Part shown: positions 12,407-19,944 of the stretch, in pieces
Layout: each line of letters begins with the position of its first letter
Position numbering within the stretch: the stretch's first letter is position 1
Virus record (IMG/VR): IMGVR_UViG_3300034198_007412
Location: 1 to 43,721 of that record
Strand: one strand, 5' to 3'
DNA: 43,721 bases
Origin: a virus
Translations under genes and position numbers: made by a program
The notes under the pieces: model-generated
Seen by the model: the letters and a program-made list of their open reading frames with translations, nothing else
Database searches by the model: none
Told to the model about the DNA's origin: nothing

Positions 12407-12607
12407 ATGAAGATTACAGACACGCACAAAAAGATGTTAAAGTACATCAAGAAAAACCCACAAGCTACCCTAAAGGAATTGGGCGAAGCTTCTGGGATTA
12501 GTTCCACGTCAACGGTTGATTATCACCGGAAGGCGTTACTAGCGGCGGGGATGTTGCGTGTGACGTATGCGTGGGAAGTTATTGATACAAACCAAACTAG
12601 AACTTGA
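12407..12607 (+). CDS. LexA-like winged-helix regulator
   Basis: 66 residues resembling the N-terminal DNA-binding domain of LexA: HKKMLKYIKKNPQATLKELG, then ISSTSTVDYHRKALLAAGML, with the recognition helix at about 30-44. It lacks the peptidase domain, so it should not self-cleave. With the promoter at 12372-12400 it may be made from a leaderless transcript independently of the long operon, as phage regulators often are. Confidence 0.65.
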   Translation: MKITDTHKKMLKYIKKNPQATLKELGEASGISSTSTVDYHRKALLAAGMLRVTYAWEVIDTNQTRT

Positions 12608-13347
12608 GTTTTACGATGGACTTTGACCCACTATTGGACATGAATGCGATAGACGGCTGTACATCTGATCTAGCAGCACGTACCGACAGGCCGCAGGGCT
12701 ACCCCTTCAGCAAGGTCACGATATACTCTGTACGGCCAGAAATAGCTAAATTCATGCCGTATTTTGCCCATGCGTCAGCAGATGATGTTCCGTCCATGCG
12801 GAAGTTGGATTTCAAAAAAGCAGGGAAAATGTTTCCTGAAAAAGTGAAAGAATGGAAAAACGACTTAAGCCGAGCGCCAGAAGAATTTATCGTAACGGCT
12901 TCACGATTTGATGCCACTGACGAGCCGCGCCGAAAAACCACTGGATGCCGGAAATATTTAATCGAAGTTGAATGCGAAAATCAGGAAGATCGCTGGCTGA
13001 CCGTGCAATTCAGAAAGGCTGTAAAATACCATATCACTGAAGTTATGAAACTGAATATCGTTCCAGCAATATTTCGTGATACGTTTACTTCTGATGAAGT
13101 ATTTTCAGCTACAGGAAAAATGTATAAAGACGAAACACCAGTAATCCCTCGTGTGATTGTTACATTAGGTAACTGCAAGGAATCGCTTTATCAATCTCTA
13201 GAGAAGTACGGGAAAGAAGAATTTGTTGATTTGCCGATACATTTACGCATTCCAGCAAGGAATGATATTAAAGAATGGCCGCATTTTGTGATAACCGATG
13301 GCGGTACTGGCTGGGGCGGCGTGGTCACTTTTAACGTAGAATACTGA
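12604..13347 (+). CDS. Hypothetical protein, unknown function
   Basis: 247 residues from the TTG at 12604, which overlaps the previous TGA; an ATG at 12616 is the alternative start, neither having a good ribosome binding site. Soluble, mixed alpha/beta, with no motif I recognise. The basic segment EWKNDLSRAPEEFIVTASRF and the conserved-looking end (GGTGWGGVVTFNVEY) do not suggest a known enzyme. Long for this operon, so it probably has a specific role. Confidence 0.6.
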   Translation: MSFTMDFDPLLDMNAIDGCTSDLAARTDRPQGYPFSKVTIYSVRPEIAKFMPYFAHASADDVPSMRKLDFKKAGKMFPEKVKEWKNDLSRAPEEFIVTASRFDATDEPRRKTTGCRKYLIEVECENQEDRWLTVQFRKAVKYHITEVMKLNIVPAIFRDTFTSDEVFSATGKMYKDETPVIPRVIVTLGNCKESLYQSLEKYGKEEFVDLPIHLRIPARNDIKEWPHFVITDGGTGWGGVVTFNVEY

Positions 13348-13364
13348 AGCAACTATAGGGTTTT

Positions 13365-13643
13365 ATGGAAATTAAAGGAAATACAGTCACATTTTTAAGC
13401 GGCAGGACTCGATCTGCTAATCGCGGCATTATCGGTTTATCCCCAGATTTAACTGTTTCTGAGGGGTATGATGGCGGATTTCAAATAGAGCCATGCGAAT
13501 GGGACGAGCCGGATGAAGACGATTTGACAAAAGAAGACCGTATTGAATTGGCGGATTATATGATTGCTCAATGGCAGAAGTTCAAGGACAAGCAAACCGA
13601 TGTGGAGGGTGGGGCAGTCGCCCCCGTCAGAACAGAAAGATGA
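13365..13643 (+). CDS. Small acidic protein
   Basis: 92 residues behind AGGG. Beta-like N-terminus (NTVTFLSGRTRSANRGIIG) and a strongly acidic middle (CEWDEPDEDDLTKEDRIEL). Acidic small phage proteins often mimic DNA and inhibit host nucleases or bind regulators; that is only a possibility here. No recognised family. Confidence 0.5.
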   Translation: MEIKGNTVTFLSGRTRSANRGIIGLSPDLTVSEGYDGGFQIEPCEWDEPDEDDLTKEDRIELADYMIAQWQKFKDKQTDVEGGAVAPVRTER

Positions 13644-13646
13644 GAA

Positions 13647-13748
13647 ATGAAAGAATTTAGCAAGGAGTGTACATTACTGCTAAATAGTGGGTGGAGCTTA
13701 GTCCATCCCCGTTGCGCTGTACGGGTTATTACAGCGCACAACGATTAA
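13647..13748 (+). CDS. Possible 33-residue peptide
   Basis: ATG at 13647 with GAAAGATGAGA upstream and starting four bases after the previous stop. Contains two cysteines and ends in AHND. Lies in an otherwise empty 120-base space. Low confidence, supported mainly by its ribosome binding site and spacing. Confidence 0.35.
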   Translation: MKEFSKECTLLLNSGWSLVHPRCAVRVITAHND

Positions 13749-13763
13749 GTGATAGGAACTGAT

Positions 13764-13910
13764 ATGGGAAAAATAATTATACTTATTACAGCAAGCTGTT
13801 TGATTGGCGTTACGTCAACATCGCGCTTTAATAGAATAGCTGGCTGCACGTTAGCACTAGCCTTATCAGTGTTGCTTTGCGCCCATGTCTTTATTATTTT
13901 GCAGCAATGA
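13764..13910 (+). CDS. Small two-helix membrane protein
   Basis: 48 residues behind TAGGAACTG. Two hydrophobic helices (KIIILITASCLIGV and CTLALALSVLLCAHVFIIL) joined by a short basic loop. Layout like a small holin or pore former, but it is far from the lysis genes and in the early operon; host membrane modification is equally possible. Confidence 0.5.
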   Translation: MGKIIILITASCLIGVTSTSRFNRIAGCTLALALSVLLCAHVFIILQQ

Positions 13911-13923
13911 TGAAAGTGATGAT

Positions 13924-14079
13924 ATGACTGATTCACCAAAAAGAAAACAGTTTATTAAACAACAGCACGAAGCATTGATTGAGGCTTATCCAGAAATGAC
14001 TCGTAAAGAACGCCGTGAGTTTATTAAGGAAAATGTGATTAAAGCAAAACTATCGAACAAATCGGACGTGTCAAAATAA
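13924..14079 (+). CDS. Small basic helical protein
   Basis: 51 residues. Start placed at the ATG at 13924 behind GAAAGTGAT; an ATG at 13885 is in frame but inside the membrane gene with no ribosome binding site. Almost all helix with KRK and RKERREF clusters. Probably nucleic-acid or protein binding. Unknown. Confidence 0.45.
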   Translation: MTDSPKRKQFIKQQHEALIEAYPEMTRKERREFIKENVIKAKLSNKSDVSK

Positions 14080-14129
14080 GCTAATAGCACTTACCTTAAA
14101 CGAACATTTGAAATATGTGGTTATAATAT

Positions 14130-14288
14130 ATGAAAGAAAACAGTATCAATAAATCAGTGGATGAAATATATGATGACCGTAATCGAGTCATTGGTTGGCG
14201 TTGCACAAAATGCAAGCAAGTTTCACCATTTTTAAGCACCCTACAACATCTGGTCGGCTGTGGCGTTGAAAGAAAAACCAATGGATAA
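14130..14288 (+). CDS. Small protein with C2HC zinc-finger-like motif
   Basis: 52 residues: RCTKCKQVSP, then LSTLQHLVGCG gives C-x2-C ... H-x4-C, a plausible zinc finger. No good ribosome binding site is visible. The stop overlaps the start of the next short frame. Unknown function. Confidence 0.4.
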   Translation: MKENSINKSVDEIYDDRNRVIGWRCTKCKQVSPFLSTLQHLVGCGVERKTNG

Positions 14289-14355
14289 GCTGTTCAGCCT
14301 TGAGGAGTTGCAGCAGATATGCGCCCAACGAAATAAAGATCGGAGGATTAAATGA
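14281..14355 (+). CDS. Possible 24-residue peptide
   Basis: Starts inside the end of the previous gene and overlaps the next by 4 bases (ATGA), and it contains the GGAGG site of the next gene. Helical, charged (FSLEELQQICAQRNKDRR). Coupling is the only support. Confidence 0.3.
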   Translation: MDKLFSLEELQQICAQRNKDRRIK

Positions 14356-14603
14356 AAGTAGTTCTTACTAAAAATCATTTTGCTACAGCCCACGAAGCTT
14401 TGACAGAAGCAAATAAAGTTTTAGCAGCCAATGGCCTTCCGTTATTTACATATGGAACTTGCGGGGGTGGCGGTGTAGCAGCAATTAGTTATGGAGGCGG
14501 TGGTGGCACTGGGGTTTATGGTTCAAATAAACCAGCAGGAGCCGGTGGCGTATTTACCCCAAATAAGGAATCTATTGCCTCTCGGCCGCATTTGGAAACA
14601 TGA
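14352..14603 (+). CDS. Glycine-rich small protein
   Basis: 83 residues behind GGAGG. Two short glycine clusters (CGGGGVAAISYGGGGG) in the middle and a prolonged polar tail. It overlaps the start of the TrpRS gene by 4 bases, so the two are co-translated, and it may affect that enzyme. No family recognised. Confidence 0.5.
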   Translation: MKVVLTKNHFATAHEALTEANKVLAANGLPLFTYGTCGGGGVAAISYGGGGGTGVYGSNKPAGAGGVFTPNKESIASRPHLET

Positions 14604-15346
14604 AATACGTCACAGGCATAAGGCCAACAGGAAATATTCATTTAGGAAATTACCTTGGCGCGATCAAGCAAGCAAGAAAACTTGGTTGCATGGTATTTGT
14701 TGCTGACCTCCACGGAATTCACAGCCGCGAAGAAGTTATGAAGACTGCCAAAATCCTTATTGATATTGGGTTAGATGTTGACATCCAAAGCCATTTCCCT
14801 AAAGAACATTTAATCTTGTATGCGAATTTATTGCAATATGCCAAGATAGGTCATCTTTCGCGGATGACGCAGTACAAGGAAAAATCGGAGAAAGAGGCGC
14901 AGGTAGCTTCATTGCTTACCTATCCTGTGCTGATGGCTGCCGACATATTCTATCTCCAAGGCACACATATCCCCGTAGGTAACGACCAAGTACAACACAT
15001 AGAGTTTATCAGAGATTTACATGATAAGCTTCCAGAGAAGTCTTTCCCTAAGCCGGAAGCTGTTGTAAGCGAATATCCCCGCATTATGTCGCTTACGGAC
15101 GGAACAAAGAAAATGAGCAAATCTGAACCGGATGATATGAGCAGGATTAATATTATTGATAATGCAGAAACAATCAGGCGCAAGATAATGGTAGCAAAAA
15201 CAGCTATGTCGATAGATGATGATACGCCGGAAATGGTAAACTTACGCACTATCTATAAGGCAGTTGGGGGCAAAGAAAAGCATACAAGGTTTAAGGATTT
15301 CAAAACCGAACTTGCCGATCTAATCATTGCCGAGGTGCACTCGTAG
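14600..15346 (+). CDS. trpS: Shortened tryptophanyl-tRNA synthetase
   Basis: 248 residues, clearly TrpRS: GIRPTGNIHLGNYLGA (6-21, HIGH-type HLGN), MAADI (112-116, the Asp that recognises the indole), GNDQ (127-130) and KMSKS (171-175). Bacterial TrpRS is about 330 residues. This one ends in the helix matching 'ELADAI...EL', so about 60-70 C-terminal residues, including part of the anticodon-reading region, are missing, and no frame continues after the stop. The class I core is complete, so tryptophanyl-adenylate formation is plausible; tRNA charging is uncertain. No tRNA gene accompanies it. The last 23 bases overlap a lipoprotein gene on the other strand. Confidence 0.9.
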   Translation: MKYVTGIRPTGNIHLGNYLGAIKQARKLGCMVFVADLHGIHSREEVMKTAKILIDIGLDVDIQSHFPKEHLILYANLLQYAKIGHLSRMTQYKEKSEKEAQVASLLTYPVLMAADIFYLQGTHIPVGNDQVQHIEFIRDLHDKLPEKSFPKPEAVVSEYPRIMSLTDGTKKMSKSEPDDMSRINIIDNAETIRRKIMVAKTAMSIDDDTPEMVNLRTIYKAVGGKEKHTRFKDFKTELADLIIAEVHS

Positions 15347-15422
15347 GAAACACCGGACACTCTCCCTTAGCGCATACGGTGCAGCCAGATAGTAGTAGGG
15401 AAATGAGGATTATTTTTGCCAT
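15324..15422 (-). CDS. Short lipoprotein, probable o-spanin
   Basis: 32 residues: a hydrophobic signal (KIILISLLL) ending in the lipobox LLSGC, leaving a mature part of 19 residues beginning at the lipidated Cys. Small outer-membrane lipoproteins of this kind (Rz1/gp18.7 type) join an inner-membrane partner to fuse the membranes at lysis of Gram-negative hosts. It starts 12 bases inside the end of the holin gene and its end overlaps trpS antisense. Shorter than usual o-spanins, and no clear i-spanin is seen nearby, so the call is moderate. Confidence 0.55.
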   Translation of the reverse strand: MAKIILISLLLSGCTVCAKGECPVFPTSAPRQ

Positions 15423-15820
15423 GGTAGCTTCGTTTTCATGTCTTGGACTTTCTCAACAGTGCGTAAGCTTCCCAAACCAAGCATACCCATCAATACGGTC
15501 ATAAGTTGGTTCATGTCAAATACTGGTGGCTCGACCTTGTAGCCAGCGGCTTGTGCTACGGTTTCCAGCAGGGGTAATGCAATGAAGTGGTAGGCAAACG
15601 CAAAACCACAAACCCAGCCTATAAATGGCCTCCATCCGCTTACAAATAGATTCTCGTGCTTGGCTTCTTCTTGGTTGACTGTAATCTGCGCCAAGTCGCC
15701 TGACTGTTGCAACTCAACCAGCTTGATCTGTGCGGCTGCTCTATCCTCTGGATTGGGGAATAGCTTGTCTAATATCTTACCGCCAAGTTCAAAACCTGCT
15801 GTTAGTGGGTCTAATGCCAT
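15410..15820 (-). CDS. Holin, three-transmembrane (GTA/3TMs) type
   Basis: 136 residues matching the 3TM phage holin family (PF11351 type): a soluble N-terminal helix region (KILDKLFPNPEDRAAAQIKL), the signature NLFVSGWRPFIGWVCGFAFAY (57-77) and further hydrophobic stretches (FIALPLLETV, LMTVLMGMLGLGSL), ending in a basic tail. It forms lesions in the inner membrane to release the endolysin. Start preceded by GAAAGGAAG. Overlaps the spanin gene at its end. Confidence 0.8.
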   Translation of the reverse strand: MALDPLTAGFELGGKILDKLFPNPEDRAAAQIKLVELQQSGDLAQITVNQEEAKHENLFVSGWRPFIGWVCGFAFAYHFIALPLLETVAQAAGYKVEPPVFDMNQLMTVLMGMLGLGSLRTVEKVQDMKTKLPWQK

Positions 15821-15949
15821 TTAATGCTTCCTTTCAATCTTTGCCAGAATCTGCGTAATAAGCACCTCAATGTCGATGCCTTGGAATCTGGCTTCACGTT
15901 CCAGCAATAGTGCGAGGCGGCTAAGATAGGCACATTTATCATTCTGCAT
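15821..15949 (-). CDS. Small helical protein next to the holin
   Basis: 42 residues with a very strong GGGGGAGAT site. Entirely helical (YLSRLALLLEREARFQG, IEVLITQILAKIERK) with no membrane segment. It directly precedes the holin and overlaps the upstream gene by 11 bases. It may be a lysis-timing partner; unknown. Confidence 0.5.
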   Translation of the reverse strand: MQNDKCAYLSRLALLLEREARFQGIDIEVLITQILAKIERKH

Positions 15950-16193
15950 GATCTCCCCCTAGTCGGGCATAGCCTTCAATATCGTGCCATGAGTCCTTGT
16001 GGAGGGGGTCGCCGTGGCAAAGGCGGCTAATCTTGGTTGAGATTAGTTGCAATGCCTCGCGCTGTGCTGCTGTCATCCTATGCCAGTTTGGCGATAAGGA
16101 TATGGCCTCTTTAATGACCTGTGCTGTGCAAGCTTGGCTTTTGAAATCGCCGTGTGTTTTGCTACGCTCTTGTAGGGTTTGCTCAATGGTCAT
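15939..16193 (-). CDS. Phage protein, DUF6378-like
   Basis: 84 residues: MTIEQTLQERSKTHGDF at the start, then MTAAQREALQLISTKISRL and CHGDPLHKDSWHDIEGYARL, the pattern of the phage DUF6378 family. Histidine/aspartate positions in the second half are conserved-looking. Function of the family is not known to me. ATGA overlap with the preceding exonuclease gene. Confidence 0.7.
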   Translation of the reverse strand: MTIEQTLQERSKTHGDFKSQACTAQVIKEAISLSPNWHRMTAAQREALQLISTKISRLCHGDPLHKDSWHDIEGYARLGGDHAE

Positions 16194-17086
16194 GACTTTT
16201 TCCTCGGATAAGTAGACCAGCTACCGCAATCATTACATTGATAACGGTGACGCATGGTGTTGGCTACATACTCAAAACCCTTATGCTCGATATGGCTACT
16301 GCCGCATTGCTTGCACTTCTGCAATGGGTCATCTGTTAATAAATTGTAATTGAGTTTGCTTTTGACATACGGTAACATTGCGTTAAAGACCTTAGCCAAT
16401 AACTCCACATCCTGAACATTATACTCAGCCATTTTAGCCAATGACTCTTTATCACCTGAAGCGCAGCCAACCCACAAGTCAGCCGATGTCTTTATCTTGT
16501 TCCCAACCCCTAGAATGGAACCAAGATGATCTAGCTTATTGCCATTTAGTGACCGTCCAAAGTGATGTTTTGCCAACTTGTATGTACATATGTCATTCAC
16601 AGGCGGAAGTGAAGGTAGTCCGTTTGCCATCAGTCGTGCGGCGATAAACGGCTTATCAAAACGAGAGTAATGCGCTACGACATAGTTAGCTTTGCTCCAT
16701 TCAGGCAGAAACGCCTCTAGGACAGGCTTATCGTTATAAGGCGTGTCTATCACCAAAACATACGTTTCAGGCTCACCAAGCCATTTGTATGCGATTGTGC
16801 ATATAGATTTAGGTTTAATGATGAAATCAAGAGGTATTGACCTATCGGATATGGTGTCCCAGAAGTACCCAAGATTAGGCAATGTTTCGATGTCGTAGAT
16901 AAGGATTCTTGACGATTTCTCGGTGGGATTTGATACGTTTCCCACCTTAGATTTGGCAACCCACCGTCTTACAGTACTTTCAGATATGCCCATCTCATGA
17001 GCTACTTTGTATTTATCCTCGCCTTTTGCCATTCGGGCAAATAAGGCTTCTTTCTTTGCTTGGTGGTGTGGCGCTGTCCATGTCAT
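16190..17086 (-). CDS. DnaQ/RNase H-like exonuclease with HTH and zinc ribbon
   Basis: 298 residues in three parts: an N-terminal helix-turn-helix (YKVAHEMGISESTVRRW, about 26-42), a ribonuclease H-like 3'-5' exonuclease core (YDIETLPN with D65 and E67; VAHYSRFDKPF; YNVQDVELL), and a C-terminal zinc ribbon (KCKQCGSS and YQCNDCGSW). The DEDD acidic residues are present, so it should be a metal-dependent nuclease directed to DNA or RNA by the flanking binding domains. It is odd to find it in a lysis-gene neighbourhood; it may act late, on host or phage nucleic acid. Confidence 0.75.
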   Translation of the reverse strand: MTWTAPHHQAKKEALFARMAKGEDKYKVAHEMGISESTVRRWVAKSKVGNVSNPTEKSSRILIYDIETLPNLGYFWDTISDRSIPLDFIIKPKSICTIAYKWLGEPETYVLVIDTPYNDKPVLEAFLPEWSKANYVVAHYSRFDKPFIAARLMANGLPSLPPVNDICTYKLAKHHFGRSLNGNKLDHLGSILGVGNKIKTSADLWVGCASGDKESLAKMAEYNVQDVELLAKVFNAMLPYVKSKLNYNLLTDDPLQKCKQCGSSHIEHKGFEYVANTMRHRYQCNDCGSWSTYPRKKS

Positions 17087-17244
17087 TTGCCGTCCTCCAG
17101 AAGTTGCTTCCGAGCTTCACGCAACAATGCAAATATTAATTTTCGTGATGGTTTCTTTCCGTCAGGGGTATAGACGTTGACAATACCGTTCTTATCGCTG
17201 TAGGTGTGACCCTTCAAACTGATAAAATTGAGTATGTCGGCCAT
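17083..17244 (-). CDS. Small protein before the exonuclease
   Basis: 53 residues behind AAGGATT, ATGA-coupled to the exonuclease. Beta-turn N-terminus (FISLKGHTYSDKNGIVNVY) and helical, basic C-terminus (KLIFALLREARKQLLEDG). Possibly a partner of the nuclease; no family recognised. Confidence 0.55.
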   Translation of the reverse strand: MADILNFISLKGHTYSDKNGIVNVYTPDGKKPSRKLIFALLREARKQLLEDGK

Positions 17245-17256
17245 GCGGCAATCCTT

Positions 17257-17655
17257 TTATGAATATGTCCACTCTGCTCTGCGCTTCCAACCTGAATCTG
17301 GATAGTCAGTTCGTCTGTCAATATGGATAAATGAATTAGCCACACCAACCGACCAGCCGCCATCTCTTGCTAGTTTTAAAAACTTTTCCCGTTTAGAATT
17401 TGGCCACATGAATGTTGAAACATCTACCGCACAACATCCTGCCAATCCTGTCACCCCTTGCTCGTTAATCAAGTGGAAGCTTTTGCCCTTCCCACCTACA
17501 GCAAGGTTATGCTTCATACACCTGCAAGCGCTGTTAATAACCATTGCGCTGCCTAATGCTTGGCGTATCTCGTTTAGCTTATCCAGAAACCCGCCCATTA
17601 AAAGGCACTCTCCACAACAGGGGCATTTAAGCTCATCTGTTGAGAAGTAGCTCAT
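17257..17655 (-). CDS. Endolysin, peptidase M15A-like
   Basis: 132 residues of the M15A/VanY-like zinc peptidase family (PF08291 type). Visible: CPCCGECLL (11-19), SACRCMKHN (42-50), the zinc residues H61 (KSFH) and D78 (AVDVS), and FIHID (H111, D113). It should cut the peptide cross-links of peptidoglycan. About 16 residues lie between the H and D, longer than the usual SxHxxGxAxD spacing, so the substrate pocket may differ. No signal peptide, so it needs the holin. Confidence 0.8.
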   Translation of the reverse strand: MSYFSTDELKCPCCGECLLMGGFLDKLNEIRQALGSAMVINSACRCMKHNLAVGGKGKSFHLINEQGVTGLAGCCAVDVSTFMWPNSKREKFLKLARDGGWSVGVANSFIHIDRRTDYPDSGWKRRAEWTYS

Positions 17656-17882
17656 TTATGCCCCAAAACGTAATTAGCAACAAACGCAATGCTTGCGCCA
17701 ATCAAAGAAAAAGCGCAACTTATGCCAGCGATGAAAGATTTGCTTTTAGCAAGCTGAATAGCAATCTGATGTAGCTGTTCTGAAATCTCCTCAACGGCAC
17801 TTGTGAGCTTTTCAATCTGCTCTGCATGTGCCAATGTTTCAACTTCTACCACTGCAATTCGTTCACCCTCTGGTTTTGGCAT
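17652..17882 (-). CDS. Coiled-coil protein with C-terminal membrane anchor
   Basis: 76 residues: an N-terminal coiled coil (about 15-50, EIEKLTSAVEEISEQLHQIAIQLAK) and a C-terminal transmembrane helix (FIAGISCAFSLIGASIAFVANYVLG). Layout as in XhlA-type holin partners. ATGA-coupled to the endolysin, so probably a lysis factor such as a second holin or anti-holin. Confidence 0.6.
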   Translation of the reverse strand: MPKPEGERIAVVEVETLAHAEQIEKLTSAVEEISEQLHQIAIQLAKSKSFIAGISCAFSLIGASIAFVANYVLGHK

Positions 17883-17891
17883 AATGCCCTC

Positions 17892-19127
17892 CTACCGCGT
17901 TAATTCAATCATTCTGCCGTCATCAATGGCGTAAGGAAAATACGTTATTCTCCGCACATATCCATTGATAGGCTGAAGCCCTGCACCGTTATTACCCACG
18001 CCCTGATGTGTTTCAACGCCTATTGCGCGAAAATCCACAGTGTAATTACCATAAGCAATAGCGCCGCCGTTTAAGCATACCGAATTACTAGAGCCAGTGA
18101 TTCTTGCGGTCACTTTGTTGATATTTCCACGTCCATATGTCCCGCTATTTGCAGTTACCGCTGAAACTGTACCAACCGTGGCATTTGAACTATGGGTAAC
18201 AGTGCCTCCATCAAGGCCACCGTACAATTGATTGGTGCCTGTATTGCCCCCACCAAACATAAAACAACCTGCTTTACCGTTGCCAGATGCCTCATAGTAC
18301 ACGCTTATCTCACGCCTGAAGTGGTAATCATTTATGATTCGGTTGCCGTCATTGTAAGACGCACCAACCGTCCCAAACATTTGTAAGTTGATACTTACGT
18401 TCCCTCTGGTTTGTGTTGTTGCAGCAGTAACAATGCGCGTAGTTGCCGCCGTGATGCCGTCTATAACGTTTTCAAGTTGGGTAAAGTCCACAGCAATTGC
18501 ATCGCCGGATGTGGTAATCCTGAATCCTATAGATGGATTAAGTAGAGTTTGATTAGGTAGCTCAATAAAAGAAAAGGTAGAAGTATTAATCTGGCTGGTT
18601 ATATTAGTGTACGATAGGCCACCATCAATAGTCATTTCTATAGTTCCGCTACCCGTCACGCGTTTTACATATGCCGAACCAATAACCTGAGTGGAAGCAA
18701 GCGTGATAAGCTGTAAACACGTCCCACTAGGCGCAGTTGCGGTTAAAAGCGTTGCGCCGTTTGCCGATAAATCAGCGCCTATTTGGTTTCTATTTGCTGT
18801 TATACCAACGCTAGTCCACACAGCATTGCTTAAATCACGGCATTGCAAAGCGTAGTTGGTAGCATTATTTTCAGCCCACAATCCTATCCCTCTGGTTATC
18901 ATCATCTGATTGCCTGCAAAGGTTTGTAATATTCCGTCTATATTAGGCGCAGCAAGCGTAAGGCCGGATGATCTGTTTACAGCAAATAAATTACCATCAC
19001 GATTATTTGCGCTAGAATTGGAGGCGTAACTAACAAATCCGCCCCAATAACGCGCATTCACAAAATCAAGGTCTAGCCCCGCGCCGCGATGCACCCACGC
19101 TGGCGGAGCATTATTCGGCCTAAACAT
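17892..19127 (-). CDS. Tail fibre or receptor-binding protein
   Basis: 411 residues, low-complexity beta-rich and Asn/Thr/Gly-rich, as in tail fibres. N-terminus starts MFRPNNAPPAWVHRGAGL, a virion-attachment-like leader; the body (LWAENNATNYALQCRDLSNAVW, SYNDGNRIINDYHFRREISVYY) resembles phage lectin/jelly-roll proteins with a closing 'GYVRRITYFPYAIDDGRMIELTR'. Probably trimeric. It is the last gene of the tail module before lysis. No enzyme domain is visible. Confidence 0.7.
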   Translation of the reverse strand: MFRPNNAPPAWVHRGAGLDLDFVNARYWGGFVSYASNSSANNRDGNLFAVNRSSGLTLAAPNIDGILQTFAGNQMMITRGIGLWAENNATNYALQCRDLSNAVWTSVGITANRNQIGADLSANGATLLTATAPSGTCLQLITLASTQVIGSAYVKRVTGSGTIEMTIDGGLSYTNITSQINTSTFSFIELPNQTLLNPSIGFRITTSGDAIAVDFTQLENVIDGITAATTRIVTAATTQTRGNVSINLQMFGTVGASYNDGNRIINDYHFRREISVYYEASGNGKAGCFMFGGGNTGTNQLYGGLDGGTVTHSSNATVGTVSAVTANSGTYGRGNINKVTARITGSSNSVCLNGGAIAYGNYTVDFRAIGVETHQGVGNNGAGLQPINGYVRRITYFPYAIDDGRMIELTR

Positions 19128-19765
19128 TAGTTTACCTCAATAATTGGAGTAAATACCTCGCCAGAAATAGGTGTGTATGCCGTTCCCCTTACTTCAATTA
19201 CATAAAAAAGATAATTCTGTCCCGAAACAGGTGTAGTAACGATAGTTGCGCCATCCGTTGAAGAACCAAGGCCAATAGCGCCATCGGACATTGCCCTGCT
19301 CATAGTCACGTCAAATGAGCCAACATAATTCGCTACAGCAGTTGTCAACCATACACCGTTGTCAGCGTTGGTAAGCACTGGTTGCGACCTGTAAAGATGT
19401 ACGCGGAAAATGCCACTTGTTAACGTTGTTCCTGTCTTTGTAAGGCGCATTCTTAACAAGGAGGTTGGCTGGTCTGCATAACGGGCAATTTGGATTGTTT
19501 GCGATGCAATGGCTGCGTTTGCAGTTGCTAATGTCGTGCTTGTTGCAAGCACATCACCTGCTGCATATACTGCGGTATCGGCTGGGCGAGTTATTGTTGC
19601 GCCCGTGAAAATGCGTGGGCTTGGGTCAAATTGAAACCCCAGCCCGTCCACAATACCATGCGCAGGGGATGTGCTGCTATCGCCAGAATCATTGACGGTT
19701 TTAACGGTAACGCTTGCGCCTACCGAGTCTAATACCGTTTTGGTTCCTAATGTCGTAATAGCCAT
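19127..19765 (-). CDS. Structural protein, tail-associated
   Basis: 212 residues behind AGGGG, with a one-base TAATG overlap to the fibre. Beta-rich, Thr/Ser-rich. The region LLRMRLTKTGTTLTSGIFRVHLYRSQPV, then MSRAMSDGAIGLGS, matches a protein type seen next to fibres in podoviruses. Possibly a minor tail or capsid decoration protein. Confidence 0.6.
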   Translation of the reverse strand: MAITTLGTKTVLDSVGASVTVKTVNDSGDSSTSPAHGIVDGLGFQFDPSPRIFTGATITRPADTAVYAAGDVLATSTTLATANAAIASQTIQIARYADQPTSLLRMRLTKTGTTLTSGIFRVHLYRSQPVLTNADNGVWLTTAVANYVGSFDVTMSRAMSDGAIGLGSSTDGATIVTTPVSGQNYLFYVIEVRGTAYTPISGEVFTPIIEVN

Positions 19766-19774
19766 ATTTTACCC

Positions 19775-19942
19775 CTAAATAAAAAACATCCAATATTGTG
19801 AATTGCGTGCATCGTTAAATCTTAATGACGCTGTAAAAGATGGTGGCGGAGATGGTGGTGATCCACTTTGCGACAAACCGCCCGGATTGGTCAATCCACC
19901 TGTTTTTGTTAATCCGCCTGACTCTGTTAAACTTGATGCCAT
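19775..19942 (-). CDS. Short low-complexity tail protein
   Basis: 55 residues from the ATG at 19942 (an in-frame ATG at 19957 overlaps the fibre gene end). N-terminal GG-containing repeats (SLTESGGLTKTGGLTNPGGL) followed by a proline cluster (SPPSPPPS). Probably a linker or adhesion peptide of the tail; function unknown. Confidence 0.45.
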   Translation of the reverse strand: MASSLTESGGLTKTGGLTNPGGLSQSGSPPSPPPSFTASLRFNDARNSQYWMFFI

Positions 19943-19944
19943 AC

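Noticed and set aside
14108-14127. Promoter from TTGAAA and TATAAT before the C2HC protein
   Set aside because: The spacer is only 8 bases; not a usable sigma70 promoter.
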